The notes beneath the pieces are model-generated. The model made no database searches. It saw only the letters and a list, made by a program, of their open reading frames with translations, and was not told where the DNA came from. From Roseimarinus sp035271585 (GTDB taxonomy: Bacteria; Bacteroidota; Bacteroidia; Bacteroidales; Prolixibacteraceae), in assembly GCA_035271585.1 (NCBI GenBank), contig DATERL010000085.1, forward strand, positions 1-64,000: a stretch of 64,000 nt of DNA, given 5' to 3'. The translations under genes were made by a program, and so were the position numbers. Below are positions 43,600 through 53,243 of this stretch, in pieces (within the stretch, counting starts at the first letter, position 1; each line of letters opens with the position of its first letter).

Positions 43600-44379
43600 A
43601 TGGCAGTAGTAAAGGCAAAGAAAAATCTTGGCCAACACTTTCTTATCGATCAAAATATTGCACGTAAGATAGTTGAAAGCCTTTCACCCGATTCTTCCAA
43701 TGTATTGGAAATAGGACCGGGAATGGGCGTGCTTACGCAATATCTTTTTCAATCCGAAATCCAAAAAATCATTGCTCTCGATATCGATCGCGAATCGGTG
43801 GCCTATCTAAAAAATCATTATCCCAGTTTCGAAGACCAAATTCAACTCGGCGATTTTTTGCACATCGACCTCGCCCCTTTCTTTAATAATGAACCATTTT
43901 CAATAATTGGGAATTTTCCATATAACATTTCATCACAAATATTTTTCAAAGTACTCGATCACAAACATCGTGTAACCGAAGTGGTATGCATGGTTCAGAA
44001 AGAAGTGGCCGAGCGGCTTGCTGCCAAACCTGGCACCAGAGCAACTGGAATTTTGAGTATTCTACTTCAAGCATATTATAATATTGAGTATTTATTTACC
44101 GTACACGAAGATGTATTTCAACCTCCTCCGAAGGTAAAATCGGCTGTAATTCGTTTAACACGTAACGAAGTAACGAGCCTGGGATGCAACGAGGTACTAT
44201 TTAAACAGCTGATAAAAGCCGCGTTTAATCAACGACGAAAGATGATACGCAACAGTTTAAAACCTTTTTTAAATAACCCAGGGTATGCATACCCATTTTT
44301 AGAAAAGCGCCCCGAACAACTGTCGATAGCCGATCTTATTGAATTGACAAATGCAATTGAAAATGCTCAAAACCTTTAA
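43600..44379 (+). CDS. rsmA: 16S rRNA dimethyladenosine transferase
   Basis: KsgA/RsmA, which dimethylates two adjacent adenines in helix 45 of 16S rRNA. The 259 residues have KKNLGQHFLID at the start, the SAM site VLEIGPGMGVLT, ALDIDRESVAYL, GNFPYNISSQI (catalytic NxPY), and C-terminal AAFNQRRKMIRNSL. The start ATG gives MAVVKAKKNLGQHF, a normal beginning. mgtE follows after 2 bp. Confidence 0.97.
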   Translation: MAVVKAKKNLGQHFLIDQNIARKIVESLSPDSSNVLEIGPGMGVLTQYLFQSEIQKIIALDIDRESVAYLKNHYPSFEDQIQLGDFLHIDLAPFFNNEPFSIIGNFPYNISSQIFFKVLDHKHRVTEVVCMVQKEVAERLAAKPGTRATGILSILLQAYYNIEYLFTVHEDVFQPPPKVKSAVIRLTRNEVTSLGCNEVLFKQLIKAAFNQRRKMIRNSLKPFLNNPGYAYPFLEKRPEQLSIADLIELTNAIENAQNL

Positions 44380-44381
44380 GC

Positions 44382-45737
44382 ATGCTGAAGATTAACAGAG
44401 AATATATTGAAAAGCTTAAACTACTGATTGAAGACGAAAAAGATCAGGAATTATTAAGCTTGATAATTGACCTTCACCCGGCCGATATTGCCGAAATACT
44501 GGAGTCGCTCGCCATGGACGATGCCAAATACCTTTATCTATTGCTTGAAGGTGGCCTTGCTTCCGATGTTTTAGTTGAGATACCCGAAGACGATCGTAGG
44601 CGATTTTTAGCTGAACTGCCCGCCGAAATTATCGCGCGCCAGTACATCGAGTACATGAATACCGATGATGCGGTTGACGTGCTAGGCGAATTATCAGAAG
44701 ATAAGCAAGAAGAAGTTATAGCTTACATTGACGACCTAGAATATGCCGAGGATTTATCGGAACTGCTAACCTACGACGAAGATACCGCTGGTGGTATAAT
44801 GGCTGCCGAATTGGTGGCAGTAAACGAAAACTGGACCGTTCAAACCTGTTTAAAGGAAATTGGTCGCCAGGCCGAAGATATTGACGAGATATATTATGTG
44901 TATGTTATCGACGATCAAAATATTCTTAAAGGCGTATTGTCGCTTAAAAAACTGATTCAATACCCAACACAAACCAACATCAACAATATTTATACTCGCG
45001 ATGTAATTTCAAGCAAAACAGATGCTCCGCGTGATGAAGTAGCCCGAAAAATGGAAAAATACGACTTGGTTGCCTTACCGGTAATTGATGAAATGGGGCA
45101 TTTAAAAGGTCGTATTACCATCGACGACGTGGTGGATATTATTCGCGAAGAAGCCGAAAAAGATTACCAAATGGCTTCGGGTATCATGGGTAATGTTTCG
45201 GGAATGAAAATTTGGAAACAAGCACGTGCCCGACTACCTTGGTTGTCGATAGGTTTTGCCGGCGAATTACTTGCTTCGAGGGTACTGGGATCTCACGAAT
45301 CAACCTTCGTTATTATTCCAGGAATCGCATTTTTTATGCCTTTAATTGTTGCCATGGGTGGTAATGTTGGTATACAATCAACATCAATTGTTTTGCAAAA
45401 ACTGGCAGGACGATCAAATGATAGGGAGACACTGGGCTATAAATTACTTAGGGAACTGGTGGTTGCCCTTGCCATGGCATTGTTTTTTTCTATTTTGCTC
45501 TTTTTGTTTAATCACTTTACCGGAAACAACAAGGTATTGACTTATACAGTTAGTGTAGCCCTTTTTATTGTTATTATTTTCGCTGCATTATTTGGCACAT
45601 TGTTCCCGATAATACTAAATAAAATGAAAATTGATCCGGCAATAGCTACCGGGCCATTTATTACAACAACAAACGACGTGCTTGGATTACTGATTTATAT
45701 GTCGATTGGACAATATTTCTTTAATCTGTTTGGATAA
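44382..45737 (+). CDS. mgtE: Magnesium transporter MgtE
   Basis: A 451-residue Mg2+ channel of the inner membrane. Order: N domain of helical repeats (LHPADIAEILESLAMDD, acidic, about 1-130), two CBS domains (about 130-255; DIDEIYYVYVIDDQNIL, LVALPVIDEMGHLKGRITIDDVVDII), plug helix, and five membrane helices with the signature PLIVAMGGNVGIQSTSI. Acidic CBS-N interfaces sense magnesium and close the channel. It follows rsmA by 2 bp, a conserved pair in Bacteroidota. Confidence 0.96.
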   Translation: MLKINREYIEKLKLLIEDEKDQELLSLIIDLHPADIAEILESLAMDDAKYLYLLLEGGLASDVLVEIPEDDRRRFLAELPAEIIARQYIEYMNTDDAVDVLGELSEDKQEEVIAYIDDLEYAEDLSELLTYDEDTAGGIMAAELVAVNENWTVQTCLKEIGRQAEDIDEIYYVYVIDDQNILKGVLSLKKLIQYPTQTNINNIYTRDVISSKTDAPRDEVARKMEKYDLVALPVIDEMGHLKGRITIDDVVDIIREEAEKDYQMASGIMGNVSGMKIWKQARARLPWLSIGFAGELLASRVLGSHESTFVIIPGIAFFMPLIVAMGGNVGIQSTSIVLQKLAGRSNDRETLGYKLLRELVVALAMALFFSILLFLFNHFTGNNKVLTYTVSVALFIVIIFAALFGTLFPIILNKMKIDPAIATGPFITTTNDVLGLLIYMSIGQYFFNLFG

Positions 45738-45879
45738 AATAACTTAATCAATCATTTCAAGTTTTTTGTTTTGATTGTTGCAAAATCATTGGTATTTTCA
45801 AGCAAAATTTATGGGTTTATAAATTTATTGAAATTATATTGCCATATATACTTGTTCTATTTATAAAATCACATTGTAA

Positions 45880-47403
45880 ATGAGTAGTTTAAAAAAAATT
45901 AAATCAGCACTTATTTCAGTTTATCACAAAGAGAGGGTTGATGAAATCGTTAAAAAATTGGACTCACTTGGAGTTAAAATTTATTCAACCGGCGGTACAA
46001 AAAGTTTTATCGAAGATTTAGGACTTACTGTGAACTCAGTTGAAGCATTAACCGGTTATCCCTCAATTTTAGGAGGAAGAGTAAAAACCCTGCATCCGAA
46101 AGTATTTGGTGGCATATTAGCCCGCCGCGAAAACGATGGCGACATTGCACAACTTTCGGAATACGAAATACCTGAAATTGACTTGGTTATTGTCGATTTA
46201 TATCCTTTTGAAGACACCGTAGCATCGGGTGCTGACCATGCCGATATCATTGAGAAAATCGACATTGGCGGTATTGCGCTCATCAGGGGAGCCGCTAAAA
46301 ATTATAACGATGTAATCATCGTTCCATCAATGGCACAATATGACGATTTGCTGACTTTGCTCGATGAGAAAAAAGGGGAATCGGATTTGGCCGACCGCGA
46401 AAAATTCGCATTGAATGCTTTTGCAACCTCATCGCATTACGACAGTGCAATCTTTAACTATTTCAACCAAGGAAAAGAAGATCTTCTCAGGGTAAGCTTT
46501 AACAGCAGTAGTGTGTTACGATATGGCGAAAATCCACATCAACGCGGAGTGTTCTTTGGAAAAATCGACGATTTGTTCGACAAAATTCATGGTAAAGAAA
46601 TTTCGTACAACAACCTGCTCGATATTGATGCCGCCGTTAGTTTGATCGATGAGTTCAACGAAACAACTTTTGCCATACTAAAACACAATAACGCTTGCGG
46701 TTGTGCTTCACGCAAAAAATTAATCGATGCGTGGAAAGATGCCCTAGCCGGCGATCCGGTTTCGGCATTTGGCGGTGTATTGATCACCAACGCAACAATT
46801 GACGCAGAAACGGCAACAGAAATTAATAAATTGTTTTTCGAAGTGGTTATTGCTCCCGCATACGACGAAGCAGCGCTTCAAATATTGGAATCGAAAAAGA
46901 ACCGAATTATTTTGGTGCGCAAAAATATTGAAATATCGAAAACACAGTACCGCAGCGTATTGAACGGCGTTTTGTACCAAGATAGAGATATGAAAAAAGA
47001 ATGCGCCAAAGATTTGACCCCCGTAACCAAAATCCAAGCGACTGCTGCCGAAGTTGAAGATTTGCTTTTTGCCAATAAACTAGTAAAACAATCAAAATCG
47101 AATACAATCGTTCTGGCAAAAAACAAACAACTATTGGCTAGTGGAGTTGGTGAAACCTCACGTGTCGACGCGTTAAAACATGCTATCGAAAAAGCTGAAA
47201 GTTTTGGCTTCGATATGAAAGGATCCGTAATGTCATCAGATGCATTTTTCCCGTTTCCCGACTGTGTTGAAATTGCTTATGGCGTTGGAGTCAAAAGCGT
47301 TATTCACCCTGGAGGTTCGGTTCGGGATCAAGATTCAATAGATTTTTGTAACGAGAATAACATGTCAATGGTAATTACAGGCACCCGCCACTTCAAACAT
47401 TAA
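45880..47403 (+). CDS. purH: Bifunctional AICAR transformylase/IMP cyclohydrolase
   Basis: Catalyses the last two steps of IMP synthesis. The 507 residues comprise the N-terminal MGS-like cyclohydrolase (STGGTKSFIEDLG, GGRVKTLHPKVFGGILARR) and the C-terminal transformylase, with RYGENPHQRG, LKHNNACGCA, and SDAFFPFPDCVE then GVKSVIHPGGSVRDQDSID. Length and motif order are normal. mreB begins 5 bp after it, so the rod-shape genes may be co-transcribed from upstream of purH. Confidence 0.97.
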   Translation: MSSLKKIKSALISVYHKERVDEIVKKLDSLGVKIYSTGGTKSFIEDLGLTVNSVEALTGYPSILGGRVKTLHPKVFGGILARRENDGDIAQLSEYEIPEIDLVIVDLYPFEDTVASGADHADIIEKIDIGGIALIRGAAKNYNDVIIVPSMAQYDDLLTLLDEKKGESDLADREKFALNAFATSSHYDSAIFNYFNQGKEDLLRVSFNSSSVLRYGENPHQRGVFFGKIDDLFDKIHGKEISYNNLLDIDAAVSLIDEFNETTFAILKHNNACGCASRKKLIDAWKDALAGDPVSAFGGVLITNATIDAETATEINKLFFEVVIAPAYDEAALQILESKKNRIILVRKNIEISKTQYRSVLNGVLYQDRDMKKECAKDLTPVTKIQATAAEVEDLLFANKLVKQSKSNTIVLAKNKQLLASGVGETSRVDALKHAIEKAESFGFDMKGSVMSSDAFFPFPDCVEIAYGVGVKSVIHPGGSVRDQDSIDFCNENNMSMVITGTRHFKH

Positions 47404-47408
47404 TATTT

Positions 47409-48431
47409 ATGGGCTTATTTTCATTTTTAACACAAGAGGTAGCAGTTGACCTTGGAACTGCAAATACCATCATTATCCACAACGATAAAATTGTGGTCGA
47501 TGAACCATCAATTGTTACCATCGACCTAAAAACCGATAAAATGGTTGCTATTGGTGAAAAGGCACGCCAAATGCAAGGTAAAACCCACTCGAACCTAAAA
47601 ACCATCAGACCATTGCGCGATGGGGTTATTGCCGACTTTAATGCCGCTGAACAAATGATAAGGGGAATGATTAAAATGATCAACCCCTCGAACCGTTTGT
47701 TTCCACCCGCACTAAAAATGGTGGTTTGTATCCCTTCGGGGAGTACCGAGGTTGAATTACGAGCTGTTCGCGACTCGGCCGAACATGCCGGTGCACGCGA
47801 AGTGTATCTCATTTATGAACCCATGGCCGCAGCAATTGGTATCGGAATCGATGTTGAAGCCCCCGAAGGAAACATGATTGTTGATATAGGCGGTGGTACA
47901 ACCGAAATTGCCGTTATTTCGCTGGGCGGTATTGTTACTAATAAGTCGATTCGCATAGCTGGCGACGACCTCACTGCCGACATTGTGGAATACATGCGGC
48001 ATCAACACAACATTAAAGTTGGTGAGCGCACCGCCGAAGAAATTAAGCTCAACGTGGGAGCTGCTCTTTCGGAACTCGACGATCCCCCAGCAGATTACAT
48101 TGTGAAAGGTCCCAACCAAATGACAGCCCTACCGGTTGAGGTACCCGTTTCGTACCAAGAAATTGCGCACTGTCTAGACAAATCAATTTCGAAAATCGAA
48201 ACTGCTATTCTAAGTGCGTTGGAACAAACACCACCCGAATTGTATGCCGACATTGTAAACCGAGGTATATATCTTGCGGGCGGGGGCGCTTTATTGCGTG
48301 GCCTCGACAAACGTTTGGGCGACAAAATAAACATCCAATTCCATATTGCTGAAGACCCTTTAAGGGCGGTGGCACGTGGTACCGGTATCGCATTAAAAAA
48401 TGTTGGTAAATTCTCGTTCCTGATTAGATAG
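47409..48431 (+). CDS. mreB: Rod shape-determining protein MreB
   Basis: Actin-like filament protein that directs lateral cell-wall synthesis. The 340 residues include phosphate-1 motif VDLGTANTIIIHNDK, connecting PLRDGVIADFNAAEQMI, phosphate-2 VDIGGGTTEIAVISLGG, adenosine motif YLAGGGALLRGLDK, and the polymer-forming FKGKS-type region. It is the first gene of mreB-mreC-mreD-mrdA-rodA. Confidence 0.98.
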   Translation: MGLFSFLTQEVAVDLGTANTIIIHNDKIVVDEPSIVTIDLKTDKMVAIGEKARQMQGKTHSNLKTIRPLRDGVIADFNAAEQMIRGMIKMINPSNRLFPPALKMVVCIPSGSTEVELRAVRDSAEHAGAREVYLIYEPMAAAIGIGIDVEAPEGNMIVDIGGGTTEIAVISLGGIVTNKSIRIAGDDLTADIVEYMRHQHNIKVGERTAEEIKLNVGAALSELDDPPADYIVKGPNQMTALPVEVPVSYQEIAHCLDKSISKIETAILSALEQTPPELYADIVNRGIYLAGGGALLRGLDKRLGDKINIQFHIAEDPLRAVARGTGIALKNVGKFSFLIR

Positions 48432-48506
48432 ATCCAGGCGTTTATTTATCTGCATATTACCTTTATGAATATTGCAGTACTGCTGCGTTTTGTTAACGTT
48501 GTATAG

Positions 48507-49331
48507 ATGAGGAATTTACTGAACTTTCTGATAAAGTATCACTTTTTTTTATTGTTTTTGGTGCTTGAGATGTTTTGCATAACACTCATCATAAGATACA
48601 ATAACTATCAGCAGGTTAATGCATTAAATTCATCAAACGCATTGGCAGGCAAAGTTTACAGCTCCTATTATTCAGTAGTTGAATACTTTTCACTTAAAAA
48701 AACGAATGAAAAAATTGCTACTGAAAATGCCATTTTAAGAGGCAAATTATTGAGTTATCTGCAATCTGATTTAGAGCGCACCATACAACACTGGGCCGAT
48801 ACTATTACCTTTCGAACCATTTCGGCGAAAGTAATAAACAACTCAGTCAATAAGCAATATAATTACCTCACCTTAAACAAAGGTTCAAAGCATGGCGTTA
48901 AACCCGACATGGGTGTTATTTCGCCCGAGGGGGTTGTGGGGGTTATCCTCAATGTAAGTGAAAACTATTCAACCGTACTTTCGGTTTTAAACGGACGTTG
49001 GTCAATAAATGCCCGTTTGACACAATCAAATCACTTTGGCCCTTTACGTTGGGAAGGTGGCAATCCTTACATGGCTACCCTTGAAGAAATCCCATACCAT
49101 GTCAATGTTTTTGAGAACGAAGATGTTGTCACCAGTGGCTTCTCTTCGATTTTTCCCGAAGGAATCATGATCGGGCGTGTAGTAAAAACCGAACATGTAC
49201 AAGGTGCTGCATTTCAGAAACTTTGGGTACAACTTTCAACCGATTTTCATCAGTTACATTTTGTCGAAATTATTGAGAATGTAAGGAAACAGGAACTAAT
49301 CGATTTAGAAAATACAATTAGCAATGATTAA
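48507..49331 (+). CDS. mreC: Rod shape-determining protein MreC
   Basis: A 274-residue bitopic inner-membrane protein: membrane helix (residues about 10-30), coiled coil (about 65-95, KKTNEKIATENAILRGKL), then the beta-barrel domain with LTLNKGSKHGVKPDMGVISP and GVVGVILNVSENYSTVLSV. It couples MreB to the periplasmic synthases. It overlaps mreD by 8 bp. Confidence 0.95.
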   Translation: MRNLLNFLIKYHFFLLFLVLEMFCITLIIRYNNYQQVNALNSSNALAGKVYSSYYSVVEYFSLKKTNEKIATENAILRGKLLSYLQSDLERTIQHWADTITFRTISAKVINNSVNKQYNYLTLNKGSKHGVKPDMGVISPEGVVGVILNVSENYSTVLSVLNGRWSINARLTQSNHFGPLRWEGGNPYMATLEEIPYHVNVFENEDVVTSGFSSIFPEGIMIGRVVKTEHVQGAAFQKLWVQLSTDFHQLHFVEIIENVRKQELIDLENTISND

Positions 49332-49827
49332 GAACCCATTGTGGCATATTATTTTATTTGTAACAGTTGTGTTAATACAAGTGCTGTTTATGAATAATAT
49401 TCAGTTTAGTAGATTGGTAAATCCCTATTTCTATGTTCTATTTATACTTTTAATACCAATAAATACACCCCGTTACTTGTTGTTGCTCTCAGGTTTTTTA
49501 TTGGGATTTACAATTGATATTTTTTCAAATACCCCAGGAATTCATGCATCAGCAACTGTATTTATGGCTTTTGTAAGGCCTTTTGTGGTCAATGTTTCAA
49601 ACGTCGACGAGGACGATACCGTTCTGCCTCCTTCTGTTGCAACCTTTGGTTTTAGCTGGTTTGTCAGGTATGCCGTTATCTTGATCTTATTGCACCACTT
49701 TTTCCTATTTTTTATCGAGATATTTTCAGTTCAAAATTTTTTACAAACATTTTTGCGTAGTTTCTTTAGTGCAATTTTTACCTTTGTTTTTGTATTAATC
49801 AGTCAGTTTTTGATGTTTAGAAAATAA
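49324..49827 (+). CDS. mreD: Rod shape-determining protein MreD
   Basis: A 167-residue hydrophobic protein with about five membrane segments. Sequence is poorly conserved in the family, but FLLGFTIDIFSNTPGIHASA matches the G-x-x-x-D-x-x-S-x-x-x-G-x-x motif seen in MreD, and the position between mreC and mrdA settles the assignment. It overlaps mreC by 8 bp, indicating coupled translation. Confidence 0.92.
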   Translation: MIKNPLWHIILFVTVVLIQVLFMNNIQFSRLVNPYFYVLFILLIPINTPRYLLLLSGFLLGFTIDIFSNTPGIHASATVFMAFVRPFVVNVSNVDEDDTVLPPSVATFGFSWFVRYAVILILLHHFFLFFIEIFSVQNFLQTFLRSFFSAIFTFVFVLISQFLMFRK

Positions 49828-49836
49828 CAAATCAAA

Positions 49837-51687
49837 GTGAATAGCTTCTCAAAACGAAAAAACATTATCATATTTATGTTTGCAACGGCATCGATTGTAT
49901 TTATAATCAGGCTGTTCTATCTGCAAATAATCGACACTACTTACAAGCGTTCAGCTACCACCAATATCTTACGCGAAGTGGTTGAATACCCTTCGCGCGG
50001 ATTAATTTATGACCGAAAAGGAAATCTATTGGTTTACAACAAAGCGACTTACGATTTGCTTGTAACTCCTCGCGAACTCACTAGTTTTGACACTTTGCAA
50101 CTTTGCAATACCCTGGGCGTTTCTACCGATCAGTTTATTCAAGAACTGAATAAGGCAAGAAAGTATTCTAGATACAAGCCTTCGGTTGTAGTAAAACAAG
50201 TTTCGCCTGAGCAATATGCATTAATACAGGAAAAAATTTATAAATATCCAGGTTTCTATTTCCAATCGCGTACATTAAGAGGCTATACTTTTAATAGTGC
50301 ATCGCATGTATTTGGTTATGTTGGTGAAGTAAATAATGCTGATTTAACTAATGACCCTTATTACAAAAGCAGCGACTATATTGGTGTAACCGGAGTTGAA
50401 CTTGCTTACGAACAGCAATTAAGAGGCGATAAAGGTGCCCGTTTTTACCTGGTCGATGTTCACAACCGTGTAAAAGGCTCCTATAAAGGAGGCGACGACG
50501 ACAGAACTCCCAAAAACGGTAAAAACCTTGTTACGACCATTGACATAGAACTGCAAAATTATTGCGAAGAGTTGATGCAAAATAAAGCGGGCAGCATTGT
50601 GGCAATTGAACCTAAAACCGGTGAAATATTAGCACTGGTAAGTGCACCTGGCTATTCGCCCGAATTTATGGTTGGACGCAACCGTGCGATTCATTTTCCA
50701 CTCTTGCTAGCCGACACATTGAAACCACTATACAACAGAGCATTGCAAGCACAGTACCCTCCAGGATCGACGTTTAAATTGGTTCATGCCCTTATAGGCT
50801 TGCACGAAAAAGTGATTAATACAAATACTCGTTTTATGTGTGCTCACGGTTATCATGTGGGTTCTTTTACTCAAGCGTGTCACCACAACCAAGAGTTCAC
50901 GCTAACACCTTCAATAGCCCAGTCGTGTAACGCTTATTATGCCAATACATTTAGGCGTATTCTCGAAGCACCTCAATTCAAAGATGTAAAACAGGGCTAC
51001 GAAAAGTGGCGTGAGCATGTGGTTAGTTTCGGTTTTTCAAAAAAAATATGTCCAGAATTTTCGCAAGAAGCAAGTGGTTTCATTCCCGAATCAGATTACT
51101 ATCAGAAGAGAGTTTTCCCGGTATCGCGTTGGCGGGCACTTCCTTTAATTTCGTTGGCAATTGGCCAGGGCGAAGTTCAGATGACACCTGTTCAAATGGC
51201 AAATTTAACAGCAATATTAGCCAACAGGGGACATTATTACTTGCCACACGTGGTAAAAAGTGTAGATAATGAACCCACCAACGACGTTTTTAAAACTCGA
51301 AAATACACCAGCATAGATACCTCATATTTCGAATTGATTTTAGACGGGATGGAAAATGCTACGAGGTATGAATATGGCGGAACTGCAGCCTACTCGTACA
51401 TACCTGGAATTCCCTACTGTGGAAAAACAGGTACGGTGCAAAATCCACATGGAGCCGACCATTCAGGCTTTATTGCTTTTGCTCCCCGTGAAAACCCTCA
51501 AATTGCACTGGTTGTTTATGTCGAGAATGGAATTTGGGGAAGCCGATATGCTGCGCCAATAGCCAGTTTAATAATTGAGAAATATTTAAATAACGAAATA
51601 CAACCTTCAAGAAAAAACATCGAAAAACGAATGATAGAAACCAATTTACTTTATCCCGATTATTCGGAGTATAATAAAACTGAATAA
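49837..51687 (+). CDS. mrdA: Penicillin-binding protein 2
   Basis: Elongation-specific class B transpeptidase of 616 residues. It has an N-terminal membrane helix, PBP dimerisation domain (EYPSRGLIYDRKGNLLVYN), and transpeptidase domain with S311-T-F-K314, S363-C-N365 and K530-T-G532 motifs. The start is GTG, 9 bp after mreD. Works with RodA encoded next. Confidence 0.97.
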   Translation: MNSFSKRKNIIIFMFATASIVFIIRLFYLQIIDTTYKRSATTNILREVVEYPSRGLIYDRKGNLLVYNKATYDLLVTPRELTSFDTLQLCNTLGVSTDQFIQELNKARKYSRYKPSVVVKQVSPEQYALIQEKIYKYPGFYFQSRTLRGYTFNSASHVFGYVGEVNNADLTNDPYYKSSDYIGVTGVELAYEQQLRGDKGARFYLVDVHNRVKGSYKGGDDDRTPKNGKNLVTTIDIELQNYCEELMQNKAGSIVAIEPKTGEILALVSAPGYSPEFMVGRNRAIHFPLLLADTLKPLYNRALQAQYPPGSTFKLVHALIGLHEKVINTNTRFMCAHGYHVGSFTQACHHNQEFTLTPSIAQSCNAYYANTFRRILEAPQFKDVKQGYEKWREHVVSFGFSKKICPEFSQEASGFIPESDYYQKRVFPVSRWRALPLISLAIGQGEVQMTPVQMANLTAILANRGHYYLPHVVKSVDNEPTNDVFKTRKYTSIDTSYFELILDGMENATRYEYGGTAAYSYIPGIPYCGKTGTVQNPHGADHSGFIAFAPRENPQIALVVYVENGIWGSRYAAPIASLIIEKYLNNEIQPSRKNIEKRMIETNLLYPDYSEYNKTE

Positions 51688-51688
51688 T

Positions 51689-53116
51689 TTGAACAGAAAG
51701 AACACCATATTTAGCAATCTTGACTGGATTACAGTATTAATCTATGTGTTTATGGTTATATCGGGCTGGTTAAATATTTATTCGGCCGTTTATAACGAAG
51801 AACACAGCAGCATTTTTGACATCAGCCAACGCTATGGCAAACAAATGCTTTGGGTTGTGCTGAGCTTTGTGCTGGCTTTTTTCTTATTGGTGGTCGATAG
51901 TAAATTCTACGTTTCGTTTAGTTACCCAATTTACGGATTCTTTATATTAATGCTGGTTGTTGTCCTATTTTTTGGACGCGAAGTAAACGCTTCAAAATCG
52001 TGGTTGATTATTGGTAATTTTGCAGTACAGCCGGCCGAGTTTGCTAAGTTGGGAACATCACTGGCCATAGCTAAACTTTTAAGCGGGCATAATTTCATTT
52101 TCAATAATATTAAAAACCAGTTGTCGATTATAGGAATACTGGTTCTACCGATTGCATTAATTTTTCTTCAGAACGATACCGGTTCGGCATTGGTTTATGC
52201 TATTTTCATTATTCCAATGTTCAGGGAAGGCATGTCGGGATTAATCCTATTTTTTGCTTTCTTTTTTGCCATTCTTTTTATCGTATCGTTATTATTTGAA
52301 CCACTTTATGTATTAATAGCTTTATTAATATTAACATTTTTAACCATTATCATAATTAGAAAAAAATGGAACGAGTTGGTACCGGGTTTCATTACAATAG
52401 CCACATCAACTCTACTGGTATGGTTTATTAGTTTCTTAATTTATAAAAACAAGGTTGATTTCTACCTGGTTGTATTAATTGCATCGGGAATGAGCGCCTT
52501 GGGTTTCTTAGCTTATGCGATATTCAAGCGTGTAAAACACTTGGCACTTATTATAGGTGTTTTTGTGATGTCGTTATTGTTTACGTTTTCAGTTGAATAT
52601 GTTTTCGATAATGTTTTGGCATCGCACCAACGCGACCGTATCGAAAATCTATTGGGGGTTAAAATCGAACCGCTGGGAGCAGGCTATAACGTTAACCAAT
52701 CGAAAATTGCCATTGGCTCGGGTGGTTTTAGCGGAAAGGGATATTTGCAGGGAACACAAACAAAATACGATTTTGTACCAGAACAAAGTACCGATTTTAT
52801 TTTCTGTACTGTGGGTGAAGAATGGGGATTTATGGGTTCATCGCTTATCGTACTGGCCTTCTTATTTTTGTTAATTCGATTGGTTATTTTAGCTGAAAGA
52901 CAACGCTCGGTGTATAGTCGTGTTTTTGGTTATTGCGTAGCTTCCATCATCTTTTTCCATTTCGCTATAAATATTGGCATGACCATAGGGGTAGCACCGG
53001 TTATAGGTATTCCCTTGCCCTTTTTTAGCTATGGAGGTTCGTCGCTATGGTGCTTCACCATGTTGCTATTTATTTTCCTACGACTCGATGCAAGCCGCTT
53101 AGAACAGCTACATTAA
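51689..53116 (+). CDS. rodA: Peptidoglycan glycosyltransferase RodA
   Basis: SEDS-family polymerase of lipid II. The 475 residues span about ten membrane helices; landmarks are NFAVQPAEFAKLGTSLAIAK, LIFLQNDTGSALVY, and the C-terminal EQSTDFIFCTVGEEWGFMG and IPLPFFSYGGSSLW. It is somewhat longer than E. coli RodA because of an insert of hydrophobic sequence near residues 205-305, usual in Bacteroidota. TTG start one base after the mrdA stop; no nearby in-frame ATG precedes the first helix. Confidence 0.95.
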   Translation: MNRKNTIFSNLDWITVLIYVFMVISGWLNIYSAVYNEEHSSIFDISQRYGKQMLWVVLSFVLAFFLLVVDSKFYVSFSYPIYGFFILMLVVVLFFGREVNASKSWLIIGNFAVQPAEFAKLGTSLAIAKLLSGHNFIFNNIKNQLSIIGILVLPIALIFLQNDTGSALVYAIFIIPMFREGMSGLILFFAFFFAILFIVSLLFEPLYVLIALLILTFLTIIIIRKKWNELVPGFITIATSTLLVWFISFLIYKNKVDFYLVVLIASGMSALGFLAYAIFKRVKHLALIIGVFVMSLLFTFSVEYVFDNVLASHQRDRIENLLGVKIEPLGAGYNVNQSKIAIGSGGFSGKGYLQGTQTKYDFVPEQSTDFIFCTVGEEWGFMGSSLIVLAFLFLLIRLVILAERQRSVYSRVFGYCVASIIFFHFAINIGMTIGVAPVIGIPLPFFSYGGSSLWCFTMLLFIFLRLDASRLEQLH

Positions 53117-53184
53117 GAAAAAGTTAGCATATCGTTTTTCCCTTTCTAAAACCCATTTTTTTATGTAAATTTATAAGTCTTTAA

Positions 53185-53216
53185 AATGAGTGCGATTTAT
53201 TGCTTTGACACTCATT
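53185..53216. repeat. Inverted repeat upstream of the KamA-family gene
   Basis: AATGAGTG (53185-53192) and CACTCATT (53209-53216) are perfect 8-bp arms 16 bp apart, lying 28 bp before the ATG. No T-run follows, so it is more like an operator or mRNA structure than a terminator. Confidence 0.4.
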
Positions 53217-53243
53217 GAGTTATAAATCTTGTAAATTTTTTTG

